A stretch of DNA of 64,000 nt from Tyto alba. Its lineage: Eukaryota; Chordata; Aves; Strigiformes; Tytonidae. Position 1 is the first letter of the stretch; every line of letters begins with the position of its first letter. The stretch is from assembly GCF_018691265.1 (NCBI RefSeq), contig NW_024881330.1:16491386-16555385 (forward strand), written 5' to 3'. Positions 38,320 through 48,550 of the stretch are shown here, piece by piece. The translations under genes were made by a program, and so were the position numbers. The notes beneath the pieces were generated by a model, which was not told the origin of the DNA, did not search any database, and was given only the letters and a program-made list of their open reading frames with translations.

Positions 38320-40334
38320 ATGCAGGGCTATTAAAGATGACATAGAATGTACAAATGTATCAATACATGAGGAGGAAAGCTGGTGAGATTTTGGAAAAAA
38401 ATCTGACATGACTGGGTGACAGTCACAAATGAAGTTATGTGAATTAAATAAAGGAGAGAAAATGAATCAGCATCAAGGTAAAAAACAAAACTCTATGAGG
38501 TAGTGTATCAAGCCTACAGTAATAGAATAAAATGGGAAGAAAAAAACCCCAAACAAAAAGCAAACCAGCAACAAAAACAACTAAATGTGAGCAGTGCAGA
38601 GTAAAATAGCCTATTTCATAAGTTTCTGCAGATCTGATTTAATCTGAGAGCAATAGGATTTCTTCTGGTTGAACGTTCAAGTGGTATTGAAGAGAGAATT
38701 CAGATCAGTTGCGTACATGAGGGGCTTCCCATCTCCCACTAGATTTCAACATATCTTGAACTTCAGTCACTTAGAAATTTCCACTAAAAGTGCAGATCCC
38801 TACATAAGAAATTTGAGTCCTTCAGTACTGTGTTGTTAGTTTTTCTTAAGTATATGTGTATGATCTCTTAAAAAAAGCCCACAAGCCCTCTTCACTCTCC
38901 CAGGGCTTCATGGACCAAGAGGTGGTAACTACCATGTCTCAATTACTAGGAGACACGTTTTTTTAAAAACAGAGGTTAATCCTACCCTTACTGAAGAATT
39001 TGATCAAATGAGTAGAAAGAGATAGCCATTAAAAGGGCTAGGAAGATGCAAAAAGAGACTAAATGACTGAATATTAGTAGAACTCAGCATAAAATTAAGA
39101 AAAGCTTATGTAGCTCATAGTTCATACACATTTATACTTTTCTTACTGACTAGAATTTATACAAGAGCCTGGAGCATGAGAGAAAAACGTGTCTGGATGG
39201 TAAAATAATTTATCTCCCAATTGTAGTCTTGGATCTTGCATCTGGACTATCTATATTGCAGAAATGTGTGTCCACACTTGTGATTTCTGTTGGAATGAAA
39301 TAGTCCCCTCTGAAACAGAGCCTAAGTGTGGTTCTGGGAACAGCTGACTCCAGGGACTGCTCCTGTTAATAGATATGGACATGACTGCATCTGCCTTGGT
39401 GCCTTCTGGTCTAGCCTGCCCCAGTAAGCTTTCCATCCCTATGAGCTTTCATGTCCCATTCTAATTGTGTGTTGTTAAAGAACTACTTCAATAAATAACC
39501 CTCACTTCTCTTCTAATACTCTGACTCAAAATCAATCATACTAGACTAATTATTTATTATAGCCAAAAGGATGTTGCATAGGACCTAGAAGAGTCAGGGA
39601 TGAACAACATGAATGCATGTGTCCAGAGCAGAGTGGATGTGACCATCTCTGCCACATGGCCTATGGGCTGGACACTACTCCCAGGGGTTAACTAACTCAT
39701 TTACCTAGTTGAGTACAGCACACAGAACACAACCTTCTGTCTATCAATCTCCTACTCTCACTAGGCATTTGATAGAGCACATAGGTGCTAGAGTCCAGCT
39801 GGAGACTTGAAGCATTGAACTGATAAGTCACTGAAGTGCTTTGCTTGACAATGTCTAAATCCACTTCAGGGTAACTGGCCTGCTCAAGTACATCACAGGG
39901 ATATGAAGAGCAAGTAAAGAATTAAACCAGAATAGTTCAAGTTGTGAAATAACACTTCAGCTATGGGATAGTCTCTTAAGCTTTGAAAAAGTAAGTGATA
40001 CTTTGCAATGAACTGACAGGCAAATTTACACCCAAGAACACTTTGCTCAATGGAGCTGTTCAGCTGCAGCTCACGTTACCTGGCCCATGTCCTTGACCCT
40101 GTCCTTTCGACTCAAGAGCTTTTACTTCTTCAGTAGTGGGCAGGGAGGGAGAAATGAAAGTTCATTGTTATAGCTACTGTGGAGAATTTGGAGGTACTGT
40201 TGTAAATTGTAATAGTGACCAATTTTTTTATATATTAATTTGGGAGTACTACAGTACAGTAGTCTGTGAGAATTACACACTGAAAGCAGTAGGAGTTATG
40301 CAGTGATGTGTTTCTGAAAATTCTAATAAATGCC

Positions 40335-40340
<6 letters not shown>
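38320..40340. other. Unique DNA, no gene seen
   Basis: An A-rich patch (38537-38585) lies within it. No coding sequence or repeat family recognised. Confidence 0.5.

Positions 40341-40376
<36 letters not shown>
40341..40376. repeat. (AT)18 microsatellite
   Basis: Thirty-six bases of perfect AT repeat, preceded by TATTTT and followed by GTAAATAC. Confidence 0.98.
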
Positions 40377-40379
<3 letters not shown>

Positions 40380-40569
40380 AATACTTCTTTAAATCCCTGT
40401 TCATTGGTGACTCATGATAGATGAAATAAATGGCTCTTCCCTATTTCATAGGCACTGTGTGGACAAATGAATGTTTATGAGAGTCTGAAAGTTTAGGTAC
40501 TTAGGACCACAGCTTCTTAAGCAAGTGGCTGCATAGATGAAGTCTGATACCTTCTCAGATAGGTCCATT

Positions 40570-40950
40570 TTACTCATACAAATAATGCTGTTGCAAAAGC
40601 CATGGGTTGAATAATTTTTTTCTACAAACATCTAGGTCCATAAGTTTGGGACTATAGGCTTCTTCACCTTTTGTATGGTGTTCTCCAACGAGCACAGTGA
40701 ATTGGCCATTTATGTCACATACAGTGAATGTTGGCTTTTGTATTTCTCTCATTTGATCTCTGTCATGCCAATGTTCTGGTGGCTGCTGCAGACCCTGGTG
40801 TGGAGCAGGTCTACTCTGTGAGTCACAGTGTAGTATCCACTGTGCCTTAGGACTGCATCTCTTGGTTTGTGCATATTCTGCACCACTACTTACAATTTTT
40901 TCTCTCAGAAATGTATTAATTAATGCATCTATTCTATTGGTTTTCCTCAT
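40570..40950 (-). CDS. Hypothetical open frame, status uncertain
   Basis: A frame of 126 codons from ATG at 40950 to a stop at 40570 on the minus strand. The predicted product is hydrophilic, with no signal peptide or membrane segment, a Gln/Pro/His-rich middle (about residues 55-70) and no motif that I recognise. It stands out because it is long for such AT-rich DNA and is not explained by GC content or an overlapping repeat. There is no neighbouring exon or recognised promoter. It may be chance, a retrocopy fragment or a terminal exon. Confidence 0.12.
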   Translation of the reverse strand: MRKTNRIDALINTFLREKIVSSGAEYAQTKRCSPKAQWILHCDSQSRPAPHQGLQQPPEHWHDRDQMREIQKPTFTVCDINGQFTVLVGEHHTKGEEAYSPKLMDLDVCRKKLFNPWLLQQHYLYE

Positions 40951-41731
40951 TTAAGTTTGGTCTTTTAAACCATTTTACAGAGAACTCGTGTTGGAGACCA
41001 TGTTCTGCAGAAGGTCACATCTCGTGACTGAGAGTAGAGAGCACTATGAGAGTAGAGAGGATAGTGATAAACACTGTATTGAATCATGTGCATGAATATA
41101 CAAAAGCAACAAAAAAGTTAATCTCTCAAGTAGGATTTGTTGATATTTTACCCAGGTTTTAGTTTGAATGTTAGTATAACTTCCAGTAACACTTGCATGT
41201 ATTTTTCTCTGGTGATCTCATCTGCTTGGTTTTACATTGATCCATTTTGTTTTGCTTTTAGCTTTATATTCTTTCCTCCCTCCCTTCTTGACTTGCTATG
41301 CTTTTGTTTTTCTTGTGGTATCATAGTGGCAGCATGGTAAACCCCCACAGAGACTTTCTTGTTTCAATTCAGTTTGACTCACATGTATTTCTCTGTTTCT
41401 TTCTGAAATTATATTGCCATTTCTAGAAATGACATGGCAATATTTCACTTGAATTCACTTGCCTTTTTAAGTGGACCTTCATGGATTTGCATTAATGATA
41501 TGAAACCATGCCTAATAGAACTACAGTGTGGAGAAAGGTAAAATGTAATTAGTTTAGCTCATTGTCTGCCATGCATTGAATTGTCAGAGAAAAAAAAATG
41601 GTACACTGTTATAACATCTATAAAAATCCTTCAGGATTAGTCTTATCCTATCCTCAAAATCTGTGCATGCTAATAAGCAAACTACAAATACAAAGTTACT
41701 CTACTCATCTGTGAGAAAAAATTAAAATTGG

Positions 41732-42779
41732 TGTAGTGGGTTGACTCTGGCTGGATGCCAGATACCCACCAAAGCCCCTCTGTCACTCCCCTCAGCTGGA
41801 CAGGCGAGAGAAAATACAGTGAAAAGCTCATGGGTCAACATAAGGACAGGCAGATCATTCACCAATTACTGTCATGCGCAAAACAGACTCGACTTGATGA
41901 AATTAATTTAATTTACTGCCAGTCAAATCAGAGTAGGGTAATGAGAAATAAAAACTAAATCATAAAACATTTTCCCCTCCCTTCTTCCCAGGCTTGACTT
42001 TGCTCCTGATTTTTCTACCTCCTCCCCACCAGCGATGCAAGCGGCAGAGGATGGGGGTTGCAGTCAGTTCATCACACATCATCTTTGACACTTCTTCCTC
42101 CTCAGGAGGACTCATCACACTCTTCTGCTCCAGCGTGGGGTTATTCCCACAGGAGACAGTCCTCCATGAACTTCTCCAATGTGAGCCCTTCCCACGGGCT
42201 GCAGCTCTCCATGAACTCCAGTGCGGGTCCCCCATGGGGTCACAAGTCCTGACAGCAAACCTGCTGTAGCCAGGGCTCTTCTCTCCACGGGGCCACAGGT
42301 CCTTCCAGGAGCCTGCTCCAGCATGAGCGCCCCATGGGGTCACAGCCTTCTTCAGGCACATCCACGTGCTCTGGCATGGGGTCCTCCATGGGCTGCAGGT
42401 GGGTATCTGCTCCACTGTTAACCTCCCTGGGCTGCAGGGGTGCAACCTGACTCACCATGATCTTCACCATGGGCTGCAGGGGAATCTCTGCTCTAGTGAC
42501 TGGAGCACCTCCTCCCCCTCCTTTTTTGCTGGCCTTGGTGTCTGCAGAGTTGTTTCTCTTCCATATTCCCACTCCTATCTCTCTGCTGCTATTCTTATTG
42601 CTTAGTTCTTTTCCCCTTTTTCAGTTGTCACAGAGACATTATCACTGTTTCTGATGGGCTCGGTCTTGGCCAGCAGCAGGTCTGTCTTGGAGCTGGCTGG
42701 CGTTGGCTCTATTGGACATGGAGAAGACTTCTAGCAGAAACCCCTGTTGCCGTCTCCACCACCACACAGACCCAATACA
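41732..42779 (-). mobile_element. Solo LTR of an avian endogenous retrovirus, copy 1
   Basis: Begins TGTAGTGGGTTGACTCTGGC and ends CAAT-ACA, giving the TG...CA termini of an LTR on the + strand. It aligns over its whole length with the copy at 61168-62245. I recognise the family from bird genomes but give no database name. Sense is taken as minus, because in copy 2 a TATA-like box and a polyadenylation signal lie in the expected order on that strand. Here the TATA-like segment is missing and the AATAAA equivalent reads AGTAAA (41922-41927). Flanking bases ATTGG and GTTGT do not form an intact duplication. No internal retroviral sequence adjoins it. The 161-codon minus frame 41960-42445 is LTR sequence, not a viral gene. 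Confidence 0.85.
42125..42510 (-). repeat. Degenerate tandem subrepeats inside LTR copy 1
   Basis: The motif CTCCA-N-GTG-GG-TC followed by CCA(C/T)GGG recurs about every 35-60 bp, for example near 42130, 42205, 42320, 42375, 42440 and 42465. The units are imperfect and their number is approximate. Copy 2 carries the same arrangement, so the subrepeats pre-date both insertions. Confidence 0.7.
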
Positions 42780-44569
42780 GTTGTTGAAAAGATTAAAAAA
42801 GCTACATGAAAAGATTTCAAAACTATTTTACAGCTTTCTCAAAACATAAATTGTTCTGTTGCTCTTCAGCACACAACAAATGAACTTCTGAAGATGTCTG
42901 ACTAAACCATTTTGCAATGCTTTAAAAATTTCAAAAATTGGTATATTGAAATAAGATATAAACAAACAGAAAACCCCATCAACTGTCTGTGATTCACATT
43001 TCTGAGCAGACAGCAGCATTGCACAACAGCTTGAGATTGGAAATGAGAAGGATCCTACATCCAGATGAAACTTCACGGGGATTTCAGGCAGAATATAATT
43101 ATTTTGTATAATTATATTATATACGAGCAGAATATAATTATGCAAAGCTGGAATTTTGTCAGGACACTGTGGTGAGCACCTATGCTTTGTGAAAAGCTTA
43201 TGGGGATTTTTAATTACAATAAGTGGTCAGAATCTTAGTTTGATGTCTCAGCCAAGAGATGAATTGATACTGAACTACTAGACTCTCAGTACATGCCTGG
43301 GTAGTACGAAAATAACAGAACTATTAGACAGCTTGACTCACCATGTAGTGATGGCAGAATGGGCTGTATCTGAAATCTGGAACAATGATTAAAAAATACT
43401 GGTGCTATTCCACAGAAGAACAGTGATTATGAGGGATGTAACTTTGTATTCAAGATTCTTTCATTCTGGGGGAAGATATGCATCTGCTAAACATGCAGAT
43501 ATGTTATCTGTTCACTTCAGAAACACTTAAACAACTGAGCATCTATCCTTAAAAATTACCACAGAATGGAATAACTTTTAAGAAGTTATCGTGCTATGGA
43601 ATGAGTCTTATGATATGAACTCATTATGAGTTGTAGAGCCTTCAATCAGCATAGTGGATATTACACTGGATAGCTGAATACCCATAAATTTCTTAACTGG
43701 TTCAGTCCTATCTGTCCAATCTATCTATCTTCTCATGTCACACCCAGCTCTGCTGTATCTGAATGTCTTCCAAGTCTCTCTGGGGCAACAATATTTTTTT
43801 TCATTATTTTCGGTAATGTAATATAAACTGGAGGCTACAGTATTATTATATTATTGCTACCCCTGAGATATTTTTGTCAGGTGTTAATTCATAATGTTGC
43901 AAAGTTCTTTCAAAAGAACAGATATTAGTTGATACTTTGGGAAAATGGTATTGAAATGCTCATTAGTAGCTTTTTCACTTTTCTATATGAATTATATTAG
44001 AAATTTCCAAAAACACTTTAAAAGTTTACTAAGATTCCTACCTTTCACAATTTATAGCAGGTAGGGTTTTTATGTTAGTGATGCTTATATCTTGACTGAG
44101 TCCTGGACTGAGCAAAGAGTATCTGATTCAAAGGTCTGACTGACATAGATTATTTTTTTTAAGGGCCCATATGGTAATATTTCTGTGAGTTTGCATTAGG
44201 TTTGCAAAGTGATGACAGTTGTCTGCCTTGTAGATTAAAACACACACAGTCCTGTCTGAGTGGTGTCTAAATAGGATTATGAATTGGGATGCCCTGTATA
44301 TTTTTTGAAATGTTGGAAGGAGAAAGAATAAGGTAGGTAAAACTTAGTAAATTGCTGTCCTGATTTTTCTGTAGCTAATGTACACAGATGCATATAACAG
44401 ATAATAAAAATGCATTTGTCTATAGATTCTCAACGTGAGGCAACCTGATTGCCAGAAACATAAACTCAAGCGAAAATATGATCCATATACAAAAAGTCAA
44501 CTTAACTTTAGCAGAGCTGCTACTGGCTTCACTGTAATTAAGTGCTAATCGTAGGGGTGTGCTGTTTTG
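42780..44569. other. Unique AT-rich DNA with a short spaced duplication
   Basis: No gene seen. GCAGAATATAATTAT occurs twice, at 43088-43102 and 43127-43141, with AT-rich sequence between. Confidence 0.5.
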
Positions 44570-44785
44570 CAAGGCAGTAAACCGGTTTCCTGAGCGGATA
44601 AACTCGGAGGTCAAAGGCCAGGGAGTTGGCTCCATCAGGGGACCAGGATCACTGCCGAGAAAAGCAGCACACCTGTCCTGTTATTGTGATTATGAGACAA
44701 ATGTGAATAAGGCCAGTAAAACAAAGTAACTTGAAAGTCTGGAAAATTTATTGACATAATTGTAAAGAGTGGCATATCATACACA
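44570..44785. promoter_or_regulatory. Candidate regulatory element with a DR1-type site
   Basis: AGGTCAAAGGCCA at 44608-44620 differs by one base from the direct-repeat-1 consensus AGGTCAAAGGTCA bound by HNF4 and RXR heterodimers. It lies in a CpG-containing stretch, followed by non-repetitive sequence of enhancer-like texture (44680-44770). It adjoins the CpG-dense block at 44786-44945, and together they form one distinct island. Binding is an inference from the motif alone. Confidence 0.3.
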
Positions 44786-44945
44786 CAGTGAGCAGGGAGC
44801 CGGGCTCTGCCGGGTCCCACGGGACAGTGCTCAGCTCCCCAGCACGATGCAGATGAAGGGGAGTTACTCACGGGGCTGCAGGGGCACTGCCTCTCGGAGC
44901 GATCTTGAGAAAGCCACTCGGGGTTTTGAACGTTATGTTTTCCGA
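44786..44945. promoter_or_regulatory. Small CpG-dense block
   Basis: About ten CpGs in 160 bp (GCCGGG, CACGGG twice, TCGGAGCGAT, ACTCGGGG, AACGTT, TCCGAG) in a region otherwise nearly devoid of CpG. In birds such retention suggests an unmethylated element such as a promoter, enhancer or recent insertion. No transcription start or exon can be assigned. Confidence 0.35.
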
Positions 44946-45000
44946 GCTATAAAATGAGGATATTAGTCAGTAAACTTCACAGAGGCGTTTCCAAGCATGA
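44905..45000 (+). repeat. MIR-like SINE remnant at the edge of the CpG block
   Basis: CTTGAGAAAGCCACTC, then TTTTCCGAGCTATAAAATGA then GGATATTAGT, then TTCACAGAGG. This follows the MIR order CTTGGGCAAGTCACTT, GTTTCCTCATCTGTAAAATG, GGGATAATA, CTCACAGGG. The match is good in order but short. Confidence 0.45.
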
Positions 45001-46204
45001 ATAACAAATTATGTATAGCTCCTCAGTATAATAGGATGGAAAGTTTAATCTATAGTAAATAAAAATGGCAGCTGTTCCATGTGTTTCAGCAAGAAGCACT
45101 GTGCATAAGAATTTCAAGAATAGATGTACTTAAAATCAAGAAAAAAGCCATAAACTTTCATGAAAAAGGAGGAAAAAAACCCTTTGAGAGTAAGTTAAAA
45201 CGACCGTACTTTATTCATTGGCTTGGAAAGAAAGGGAAAGAGAGAGGATCTATGATTTTTATCACCAGAACAGCACATTTATCAGTACATAATTGGACTG
45301 TTAGTAAGCACTGGTAGGGAACATCCATCCCAGCATGAAACGCTGAGACCTGACACAGGGAGAAGTATGGATGTACTGTTTCTACATCATGGAATCCAAA
45401 TTTCTGAGGCTCATTTCTATCACAGACAGACACATATAGTTTGAAAACCAGACCTTTTTTTGATCCAGCAAGAATTTTATATGAACTAAGAAAAAGTAGT
45501 TCTTCTTCAAACACCAAAAACAAGAGGAAAAAAAGAACAAACAAACCCAAGAGCTGGTATTTCAGCACAATTATATTAACATTCATAATATTATTGACAT
45601 ATGGAGAAATGAGCTTGTGGAACTTCCTGTGACAGGAATGAGTGAAACAAAGAGTTTAGTTATTTTAAAGAGTTTAGTTATTTTACGAAGACTGAGACAC
45701 TTCTAATTGTAAGCAAAAATATGCATATGCATAACTTCATATGCAGATGTTTGTTCTACCAGCACATGCTGTTAAAGCCTTTAGGGATATATCTGAAGGA
45801 ATAAGAAAGGTGGACTAGTTTGGGGTCTAAATGAACATAACTCTTCCCATTAGCCCTCACACTTGTCACAAGACACTTCACAAACCCGGGAAGCATTCTC
45901 ACATCCCTACAGCACAAAGCTCCTGCAGCCAGACATCGAGTAAATTGGAAAGGGACATAAGACCCCTCCTGTCTGCACAGATTCTTTAAAAAAATGTTAT
46001 TTTCTCTGTCTCCTACGCTGGAGAATTTGATACCAATGGTATTAGTGAAATGATATCACAGAAGCTGGATTCAAGGTCTAATTCCACCTCACACTCCCTG
46101 CGCTTTACATAAATGATGACTGCTATCCTGCAATGCTCACCGTCTGTCTTCAAGGTGATGAGATGATCACTTTTCTCATATGTATGGTATGAAGCTTACC
46201 AGTG
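45001..46204. other. Unique DNA with an 18-bp perfect tandem duplication
   Basis: No gene seen. AAAGAGTTTAGTTATTTT is repeated exactly at 45649-45666 and 45667-45684. Frames at 45215-45586 (minus) and 45081-45317 (plus) overlap and have no domain. Confidence 0.5.
45649..45684. repeat. 18-bp perfect tandem duplication
   Basis: Two identical adjacent 18-bp units, presumably recent. Confidence 0.95.
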
Positions 46205-46545
46205 GGTGTTAATACCTGGTGAAGGGATTAAAGAAGATGGAGGTAGGCCTTTCTCAGTGGTGCACACTGACCAGACAAGAGTCAATGGGCACAAATGAAA
46301 ATAAAGAAATTCCACTTAAACATAAGAGACTTTTTTACTGTGAGGGTAGTAAAATCTTGGAACAGGAACAGAGAGTATGTGGAGTTTCAAGGATATTGTG
46401 AACAACCTCTGAGATATTGAAATCCTGACTGGACACAGCCCTGAGCACTCTTCTCTCATTGACTCTGCTCTGCACCATGGGGCTGGGCTAGATGATCACT
46501 AGAGCTGTCTTCCTACTTCAACTGTTGTGCGAGTCTGTCAAAATA
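46205..46545 (+). mobile_element. CR1-type LINE 3' end, sense
   Basis: In order on the + strand: GGTAGGCCTTTCTCAGTGGT, CAAGAGTCAATGGGCACAAA, ACTGTGAGGGTAG, TCTTGGAACAGG, AACAACCTCTGAGATATTGA, CCTGACTGGACACAGCCCTG, GGGCTGGGCTAGATGATCAC then TAGAGCTGTCTTCCTACTTC. This is the conserved 3' untranslated end of avian CR1 in the correct order. The usual terminal ATTCTRTGA repeats are eroded (TGTTGTGCGAGTCTGT). Truncated at the 5' end, with no coding capacity. Confidence 0.85.
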
Positions 46546-46864
46546 ATAATCAACCTTACAACCAGCATGATGATTCTTCTGTTTGAGCAATCTACCTCTG
46601 TCTTTACTGATGAAGAAAAAAAGGTGTATGACTTTCACATCCCCCAGACAGACTATATAGTATGAATGGAAGACAGCAGAATTGGTTTGTAATTAGATTT
46701 TTTAAAATCTGGATGATACTGATTTTCAATGGTGCAGAACTAATTTATGTACAATGACTCTCCACTCACATCCATCACTCCAGTAATACTATGTGGTTAC
46801 TACTGAAGGCTTTTTATTTATTGATCTCCAGGGATATTGCAGATGCACTATGCAGTTACACCTG

Positions 46865-47230
46865 ATTTCATACAATCCTAGAAAATCACACTGGAAAGGA
46901 CTTTAATCCCAAAACAAATTAGCCTAATCTGTTAGATAAAGCTCTTAAGGATCTCCAAAATGGAGACTCCAAGACTCCCCCAGGCAATCTGCTACCATAC
47001 GTGGAGGAAGCTTTCCCTTACAGAAAAAGTGAATCCCCCTTCCTGTAATTCTTATCTATCCTAGACATGAAAAATAGGCTCTTTCAACAGCCTTTTATGT
47101 ACTTGAAAGGTTGATGTCTCTTTTGTTGACTGAACAAGGCCATGTTTTCTAGATCTGCAATCACTCTCACTGACCATACCTGGACTCCTTCCAGTTAATC
47201 CACATCTTTCTTCAATTTACACAAATGACA
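46865..47230 (-). mobile_element. CR1-type LINE 3' end, antisense
   Basis: Starts with a decayed terminus (TTCATACAATCCTAGAAAAT) followed by GGAAAGGACTTTAATCCC, CCCCCAGGCAATCTGCTACC, CCCTTACAGAAAAAGTGAAT, TATGTACTTGAAAGGTTGAT, GACTGAACAAGGCCATG, and CCATACCTGGACTCCTTCCA then ATCTTTCTTCAAT. These are the antisense CR1 3' blocks in order. It is oriented opposite to the copy at 46205-46545 and is more decayed. Confidence 0.8.
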
Positions 47231-47519
47231 TAAGAGAAAGGTCTAACTTTATAGATGAAGTTCCTGCACACATGGGTTTTTTGGGGAGTTGGGGAACAAA
47301 CCAAAACCAATGCTGGCTTTTGGAACAAAACCAAGCTTTAAAAATATTGCAAAAAATGCCTTAGAGAGAAAAAAAAACATCCCAGAATACCCTACCAGTC
47401 TGCAAACCTTGTTCTCAGAGCAAGTACTTCTAGTGGTTTAAAATGCTAGTACTCTTCTGGTAGAGGTTTTTGTCTGAGTAGCAGTGTTGGCTATATTCAC
47501 AGAAATTAAATCCAGATCA

Positions 47520-47960
47520 TGATGTGCTTCTAATATAACCTGCTGTATAAAACCCCTACATCAAGCCCAAGATCTGCTGGTTGAACTAGGCATATCTTTT
47601 AGAAAGACAGCCAATCTTGATTTAAGGGCTGCCAACGATAAGGAATATACCAGATCCCTAGATAAATTATTCCAATGGTTAATTACCCAACCTAATTGCT
47701 AGTTTGAATTTGTCCAGCTAAAGCTTCCAGTCATTGGATACTCTTATGCTTTTGTTTACTAAACAAAAGATACCTCTACTATCAGAAGTATTTCTTCAGC
47801 TGCTCACTGTAATGCAGCTGTCTCAGATGTTGGCTCACTTCTGTAGCCCTCTTCTGTAGACTTTCTAATATGTTAATATTTTATTTAGTGTGTTTAGTGC
47901 TTCCTTATTTACTTAGGATACGAGAACCACTGGGGTTCAATAATCTAGTGGCACATACAA
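47520..47960 (-). mobile_element. Ancient CR1-clade LINE fragment, antisense
   Basis: CTTTTAGAAAGACAGCCAAT, CTTGATTTAAGGGCTGCCAA, AAATTATTCCAATGGTTAAT then TACCC, TTTGAATTTGTCCAGCTAAA, TTCCAGTCATTGGATACTCT. These match an old CR1-group consensus well known from turtles, crocodilians and other amniotes, distinct from the younger avian CR1 subfamilies. The far end (TCTGTAGCCCTCTTCTGTAG onward) corresponds to the conserved CGTGGCTCTTCTCTGAAC block. It contains no reading frame of note. Confidence 0.75.
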
Positions 47961-48503
47961 AGGTAACTATAACAGCCAAAACTTTTGAAGCTATTTCATA
48001 GTGATTCAGATCAGGTCTTTATTGCCTGGGACCTACTGTATATGGATTTCTTCAATCTCATGCAGAATGTCCCTTGCACTATCTTTCCTTTTCATCCAGT
48101 AGCACATCAAATGAAAGGGTGGAGCAAGTGACTTGTCAGCTCAGTTCCACTTCTAAAGAGTGACTGAAGCGACTTAGTCTGTTGATTTAAGAAGGCTTGA
48201 TTTTTGAATGCGTTAGTTACTTCCTAAAGTGGTGGTTTTCACTTTTAAGGGTCTTGAAAATTGTCCATACAGTCTTAGCCATAAGAAAGGTGAACAGAAC
48301 TGTAACCATCTGTCCCCACTGTGGTGCAGGGAGATCCTGTTTAAAACCTGCAGCTACAGTTTGTCATCCAGTAGCGTTACTGAGTCATGTCTTCTTCATG
48401 AGATTATTTTGCAGCTGGTTTCCCTGGAAACTTTGAGTATAAACAGAGATGTAGGCCTTTTGTCTACTTAGGATTTCTTGATATTTGGCAGATTGGACAA
48501 GTA

Positions 48504-48550
48504 GCTACTGCACATGTGCAGATTGTCTCAACCATGCATGTGCAGTGAGC
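48504..48550. repeat. Hairpin with a perfect 14-bp palindrome
   Basis: CTGCACATGTGCAG (48508-48521) is its own reverse complement. In addition, GCTACTGCACATG (48504-48516) pairs with CATGTGCAGTGAGC (48537-48550) except for one bulged base. Too short to be called a microRNA precursor with confidence. Confidence 0.6.

Noticed and set aside
41960..42445. 161-codon minus-strand open frame, the longest in the window
   Set aside because: It lies entirely inside LTR copy 1 and is built from the LTR's degenerate subrepeats. The corresponding frame in copy 2 is broken into pieces, and no viral domain is visible.
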